From Roseinatronobacter domitianus (GTDB lineage: Bacteria > Pseudomonadota > Alphaproteobacteria > Rhodobacterales > Rhodobacteraceae), in the NCBI RefSeq assembly GCF_023336755.1, contig NZ_JALZWP010000001.1, positions 353,787 through 417,786 of the forward strand: a stretch of 64,000 nt of DNA, given 5' to 3'. The translations under genes and the position numbers were made by a program. Positions 60,351-64,000 of this stretch are shown here, one piece after another. The first letter of the stretch is position 1. Each line of letters starts with the position of its first letter. The notes under the pieces were generated by a model, which worked only from the letters and a program-made list of their open reading frames with translations, did not search any database and was not told where the DNA came from.

Positions 60351-61381
60351 AGATCGACTTCCAAACGCTGTATCTGAAAAAGCGCTTTCCCCTGCGCATT
60401 TCGCGCGGGGAAATCACCGGCGGAGAAAATCTGTTTTTGTCCGTCACCGATGGGGACCTGACAGGCTGGGGTGAAATGGCCCCCGGCGCGACCGAAGGCG
60501 CCGCCGATGTGGCCATGGGGCAGGCGCAGCTAGAGGCGTTCATCGCCCAAGGGCTGCCCGATGCGATCCACGACATCTGGGCGGCGGGCCATGCGGCAGG
60601 CGTGGGCGCCTGCGCCCTGGCCGCGCTGGACATGGCGCTGTGGGATTTGCGCGCGAAACAGGCCGGAATGCCGCTTTACCGCCTGCTGGGGCTGGCACGG
60701 CGCGGGGTGGTCAGTTCTTTGACCGTGGGGATCAACCCGCCCGATGTTGTGCGCGACCGCGTGCCGCTTTTGCTGGCCCAAGGCGCGCGGGCGCTGAAAG
60801 TGAAGCTGGGCAGCACGGACGGGATAGAGGCAGACAAGGCCATGTTCGCCGCCGTGCTGGAAGCCGCGCAAGGCAGCGGGGCCGCGCTGCGGGTCGATGC
60901 CAATGGCGGCTGGTCGCTGCGCGACGCGCGCCACATGATGGGGTGGCTGGCCGAACGCGGGGCGGAATATATCGAACAACCCTTGGTGCGCGGGGCCGAA
61001 GACCAGTTGCCGGAATTGTTCCGCGACCGTGCCTTGCGGATTTTCGTGGACGAATCCTGCCGTATGTCAGGCGATGTTCCCGGCTTTGCGCAGTGCGTGG
61101 ACGGTGTGAACCTGAAGCTGATGAAATGCGGCGGCATTACCGAGGCGCTGCGCATTGTCGCCACCGCCCGCGCATATGGCTTGCAAACCATGATCGGCTG
61201 CATGGGCGAAAGTTCGATTTCCATCGCGGCGGGGGCATCGCTTTCGGCGCTGTTCGACTATATCGACCTCGACTCTCACCTGAATCTTGACCCGGACCCG
61301 GCCAGCGGCGCGCCATTCATCGATGGCATTACCCTGCCCGCTGACCGCCCCGGTCATGGTGGAGTGTTTGACCATGCTTGA
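60347..61381 (+). CDS. dgcA: enolase-superfamily epimerase, probably N-acetyl-D-glutamate racemase DgcA or dipeptide epimerase
   Basis: 344-residue MLE/enolase-superfamily enzyme. The acid/base Lys pair is in ALKVKLGS, metal ligands in VDANGGW, EQPL and VDESCR, and the opposing Lys in LMKCGGITEAL. This composition fits dipeptide (L-Ala-D/L-Glu) epimerases and the related DgcA. The next gene is a DUF1611 protein, the known partner (DgcN) in D-glutamate catabolism, so DgcA is favoured; the symbol is tentative. Starts within the previous gene's stop. Confidence 0.8.
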   Translation: MKIDFQTLYLKKRFPLRISRGEITGGENLFLSVTDGDLTGWGEMAPGATEGAADVAMGQAQLEAFIAQGLPDAIHDIWAAGHAAGVGACALAALDMALWDLRAKQAGMPLYRLLGLARRGVVSSLTVGINPPDVVRDRVPLLLAQGARALKVKLGSTDGIEADKAMFAAVLEAAQGSGAALRVDANGGWSLRDARHMMGWLAERGAEYIEQPLVRGAEDQLPELFRDRALRIFVDESCRMSGDVPGFAQCVDGVNLKLMKCGGITEALRIVATARAYGLQTMIGCMGESSISIAAGASLSALFDYIDLDSHLNLDPDPASGAPFIDGITLPADRPGHGGVFDHA

Positions 61382-62408
61382 CCCGACCCTGCCCATCGCG
61401 CTCTTTGCCGAGGCGACCATGGGAACACTGAACGCCAAGATGTCCGAAGGCATCTTGCGCTATGGTCGCAACCCTGTCGTGGCGATCATTGACAGCACCA
61501 AGGCCGGGCTGCGTGCGCGCGACCTGTGCCCGATTGACAGCGATGTGCCGGTGGTGGCTGGCTTGGATGACGCCGCCCGCCTTGGCGCGCAGGTGGTGGT
61601 TCTGGGCACAGCCCCCTCTGGTGGGCGCGTGCCGCCCGATTGGATGGACATGCTGGACGACGCGGTAAAGCGCGGTCTGTCCATCGTGAACGGGATGCAT
61701 GACCGGCTGGAACCGATGTTGGGGGGCACTCTGCGCCCCGGCCAATTCATCTGGGATGTGCGGGTGCCGCAAGGCGACATGCCGCCCATTGCCATGGGGC
61801 GCGCGGCAAGCCTGCGCAATACCCGTGTGCTGATGGTGGGCACCGATATGGCGATTGGCAAAATGACCGCCGGGCTGGAGCTGACCCGCAGCTTGCAAGG
61901 CTTGGGCCACGATGCCGCGTTTCTGGCCACGGGGCAGACCGGTATCACCATCACCGGCGCGGGCATTCCGCTGGATGCCGTGCGCGTGGATCATGCGGCG
62001 GGCATGGTCGAACGCATGGTGATGGAGCACGCGGCGCATGATGTGCTTGTGATTGAAGGGCAGGGGTCGCTGTTGCACCCCGGCAGCACCGCGACCTTGC
62101 CGCTGATGCGCGGCAGTGCCTGTAACGCGATGGTCCTGTGTCACCGCGCCGGAATGGAGGTGCTGGACACGCTGAATGAAACCCGCGTGCCGCCCTTGCG
62201 TGACGTGATCGCGCTGAACGAAGCCGTTGCCGGGGCGGCTGGCGCGCTGACGCCTGCGCGGGTGCGGACCATCGCCGTCAACACCGCGCGGATGGATGCG
62301 GATGCGGCGCGCGCTGCCATTGCCGCAATAGAGGACGAGACCGGCCTGCCCGCCGCAGACCCGGTGCGCAACGGGGCCGACAGGCTGGCGCGCGCGGTCA
62401 TGGTCTAG
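61374..62408 (+). CDS. dgcN: DUF1611 domain protein, DgcN-like D-amino acid N-acetyltransferase
   Basis: 344-residue DUF1611 protein. A Rossmann-like N-terminal half (ALFAEATMGTLNAKMSEGILRYG, in part) is followed by a P-loop-like GTDMAIGKMTAGLELTR, ATGQTGITITGAGIPLD and VIEGQGSLLHPG. DgcN from marine bacteria N-acetylates D-glutamate so that DgcA can racemise it. ATG 61374 overlaps the dgcA stop; an earlier in-frame start lies in dgcA. The symbol is tentative because the substrate in this cluster may be another D-amino acid. Confidence 0.8.
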   Translation: MLDPTLPIALFAEATMGTLNAKMSEGILRYGRNPVVAIIDSTKAGLRARDLCPIDSDVPVVAGLDDAARLGAQVVVLGTAPSGGRVPPDWMDMLDDAVKRGLSIVNGMHDRLEPMLGGTLRPGQFIWDVRVPQGDMPPIAMGRAASLRNTRVLMVGTDMAIGKMTAGLELTRSLQGLGHDAAFLATGQTGITITGAGIPLDAVRVDHAAGMVERMVMEHAAHDVLVIEGQGSLLHPGSTATLPLMRGSACNAMVLCHRAGMEVLDTLNETRVPPLRDVIALNEAVAGAAGALTPARVRTIAVNTARMDADAARAAIAAIEDETGLPAADPVRNGADRLARAVMV

Positions 62409-62412
62409 GCAC

Positions 62413-63426
62413 ATGGCGTTCGAATTGGGTGATATTCGCGTTTCGGGATCGCCCAGGGAAATCGGGCGTCAACTTGGCCAAGCCGGCCGAAAGGCCGCGC
62501 ATGACCTGCTGTTGACCACGCCCTATTGGGCAAATGTCACGCGGCCTGACCATGCCGCGACCGTAACCCGGCTTGGTCAGGCCACACGCGCGCGCTTTCC
62601 GACCATATGGCAGGAACTGCAAGGGCTTGCCGAAGGATTGGCGTTGCCCTTTGCCGATGTTCTGGCGTGGAATTGTCGCGGCGACCTGCTGGACAACACC
62701 GCCGATGGGTGCACCACGGTGCAACTGCCCGGCGCATCCCCGATGATCGGCCATAACGAAGATGGGTTGCCCCAGTTTCGCGGCCACGCCTTTCTGGCGC
62801 ATGTAACGCCGGGCGATGCCCCCGGCTTTGTTGCGTTTTGCTATCCCGGTTCCTTGCCCGGCCATACCTTCGCAGCCACGCAAGCCGGGCTGGCGCAAGC
62901 GGTCAATAATATGCGCCTGACGGGGGTCGTGCCGACCATACCGCGCATGGTGCTGGGGCGTGCGCTGCTGGCCTGTCATAGCCTTGACCAAGCGGTGGCG
63001 CTGTTGTCGGACAGTCCGGATTGTGGCGGTTTTCACATGACATTGGGGCAGGCTGGCGCGGCGCAGTTGCGCAGCGTCGAGTTCGGGGCGGGTGCCGTCG
63101 CCGTCACAGGGATCGAGGCGCCGGCAATCCATGCCAATCATGCGCTGCATCTGAGCGTGCCGCAGATCGTGACTACGTCCTCGCGTGACCGGCAGCGCAT
63201 CGGAGAGGCTCTGTTGGCCGAAGGCACCACCGACCCGATTGCGATTCTGCGCCATACCGGCGGGCCGGGATTGCCGATCCTGCGCACGGCCCCCGATGAT
63301 CCCGATTGCGAAAATACTCTTGCGACTGCGCGCCTTGAACTTCATGCCGACCATATCGCGCTAAAGGTTCTGGACCAATCCGGCGCAGAAAGAGCCTTGC
63401 GAGTGAGCCGTCAAAATCCTGCCTAA
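62413..63426 (+). CDS. C45-family Ntn hydrolase (acyltransferase/amidohydrolase)
   Basis: 337-residue protein related to peptidase family C45 (acyl-CoA:6-aminopenicillanic acid acyltransferase group). These Ntn hydrolases mature by cutting themselves before a nucleophilic Cys; here Cys100 in ADGCTTVQL is the candidate, followed by IGHNEDGLP. It would therefore split into about 99- and 238-residue chains. It starts four bases after dgcN and closes the operon. Likely hydrolyses an amide bond of the imported compound; substrate unknown. Confidence 0.85.
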   Translation: MAFELGDIRVSGSPREIGRQLGQAGRKAAHDLLLTTPYWANVTRPDHAATVTRLGQATRARFPTIWQELQGLAEGLALPFADVLAWNCRGDLLDNTADGCTTVQLPGASPMIGHNEDGLPQFRGHAFLAHVTPGDAPGFVAFCYPGSLPGHTFAATQAGLAQAVNNMRLTGVVPTIPRMVLGRALLACHSLDQAVALLSDSPDCGGFHMTLGQAGAAQLRSVEFGAGAVAVTGIEAPAIHANHALHLSVPQIVTTSSRDRQRIGEALLAEGTTDPIAILRHTGGPGLPILRTAPDDPDCENTLATARLELHADHIALKVLDQSGAERALRVSRQNPA

Positions 63427-63872
63427 CACATCTTTTCCAGCGCGCATTTCTTGCTTTGCATGCGGGCTTTTCACCGGTTCAGGCTTGCGCGTGGTGCGGC
63501 CTGCAAGCAGGTGAAGCGAGCCTGCTGAGTGTAGCGCGACAGGGCTTCTTGCACAGTTTGACAGGGATATTTGCAGCAGGTCCGTTGCAGTAAACGGGTC
63601 TGTTTGGGCGGTCTTAAAGCCAATGTTCAAAGGTCCAGTGAAGCATAAATTCGATGATCTTCTTCAGCGAGCGGACTTGATGGTGTCTGCGGGGGAAGGC
63701 TTACGTTTTCTTGCACGCTTCCAGTCTGATTGGATTGTCCCGCGCTCTGTCAGATCAACTATCACGTCCTTTAATTCAGTTTGTTTCAGGTAGAGTTGCT
63801 GCTGCGCTAAAGCAGCAAGTTGAATCGCCCCGAGTTTGTCGGAGACCATCAACTTAAGTAAGGATGGTTGTG
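63427..63872. other. gene-poor stretch between catabolic operon and IS transposase
   Basis: No convincing gene in 63427-63819, and less GC-rich than the rest. The final part (63820-63872) is the left end of the insertion sequence. Reading frames here are short and show no family signature. It may hold remnants of earlier insertions, but I recognise none. Confidence 0.5.
63664..63819 (-). pseudogene. possible C-terminal remnant interrupted by IS3-family element
   Basis: On the minus strand an open frame enters from the insertion sequence and continues for about 51 codons of host DNA to a TGA at 63664-63666. The host part is charged and helical (LKQTELKDVIVDLTERG, then a basic tail WKRARKRKPSPADTIKSAR). 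It could be the tail of a gene truncated by the IS; the family is not recognised, and chance is possible. Confidence 0.25.
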
Positions 63873-64000
63873 ATGACAAAAAGCAAAATGGCAAATCGCT
63901 ACTCACCCGAGGTCCGCGCACGGGCGGTCCGGATGGTGTTCGAGCATCAAGGCTCATACGAAACGCAGGCGGGCGCGATTGCGGCCATTGCACCTAAGAT
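63820..64000 (+). mobile_element. left part of an IS3-family insertion sequence
   Basis: A TGAATCGCCCCGAGTTTGTC-type terminus begins at about 63820, of the TGA...CCCCG form seen at the ends of many IS3-family elements, and the transposase gene starts 53 bases inside. The element runs off the window, so the right end and target duplication cannot be checked. Confidence 0.7.
63873..64000 (+). CDS. IS3-family transposase OrfA (partial)
   Basis: The first 42 codons of an IS3-type OrfA, cut by the window end. [18 protein letters not shown] is the typical start of the N-terminal HTH (Transposase_8/HTH_Tnp_1), followed by GAIAAIAPK, where related OrfA proteins have AIxxIAPKIG. ATG 63873 follows AAGGATGG; ATG 63888 is an in-frame alternative. 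The catalytic OrfB (DDE) would lie beyond the window. Confidence 0.82.
   Translation, partial: MTKSKMANRYSPEVRARAVRMVFEHQGSYETQAGAIAAIAPK

Overview
The window reads as a GC-rich (low to mid 60s percent by eye) alphaproteobacterial chromosome, most likely Rhodobacterales (Rhodobacter/Roseobacter group). Reasons: an atpHAGDC operon without the F0 genes, the amiC-mrcA-prfB block, a free-standing Hint-domain secreted-type protein, many ATGA gene overlaps, and methionine synthase and B12 genes behind a cobalamin riboswitch. No rRNA, tRNA or CRISPR was seen. The species is not determined.

Layout. 1-3.6 kb: polyhydroxybutyrate/acetoacetate genes (bdhA, a patatin-like lipase, a thiolase) and a GlcG/HbpS-family protein. 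3.7-9.9 kb: envelope and translation genes (DsbA-like thioredoxin, AmiC amidase, PBP1A, RF2). 9.9-17.9 kb: two paralogous DUF2189 membrane proteins, a Hint-domain protein, a small membrane protein, cysteine synthase, a large MscS channel and a rhomboid protease. 17.9-22 kb: clpA, gloB and a methyltransferase. 22.3-27.2 kb: the F1 ATP synthase operon, ended by a clear terminator. 27.2-29.8 kb: an unexplained, highly structured intergenic segment, tyrS and anmK.

29.9-43.2 kb is one long plus-strand operon. It encodes a fused flavin monooxygenase/OYE reductase of the 2-aminobenzoyl-CoA type, an SDR, a MarR regulator, an enoyl-CoA hydratase, an acyl-CoA dehydrogenase, tryptophan 2,3-dioxygenase, an aryl-CoA ligase, a five-gene HAAT ABC importer, a hotdog thioesterase and a RidA-family protein. 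Together these suggest tryptophan/anthranilate degradation through CoA thioesters. A perfect 10-bp inverted repeat just upstream is a candidate MarR operator.

43.2-50.1 kb is a cobalamin block: an AdoCbl riboswitch, a 100-residue unknown protein, methionine synthase split into two overlapping genes, cobO and cobQ.

50.1-63.4 kb holds a divergent GlxA/AraC-type regulator and a second long catabolic operon: HAAT importer with an extended LivH, class III aminotransferase, BKACE (beta-keto acid cleavage) enzyme, GNAT, acetylpolyamine-amidohydrolase-like deacetylase, DgcA-like racemase, DgcN-like DUF1611 protein and a C45-family Ntn hydrolase. This gene set does not match a pathway I know as a unit. 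It suggests catabolism of an amino or N-acyl compound through N-acetylated, racemised and beta-keto intermediates, and it is the best candidate here for an undescribed system. The window ends inside an IS3-family insertion sequence.
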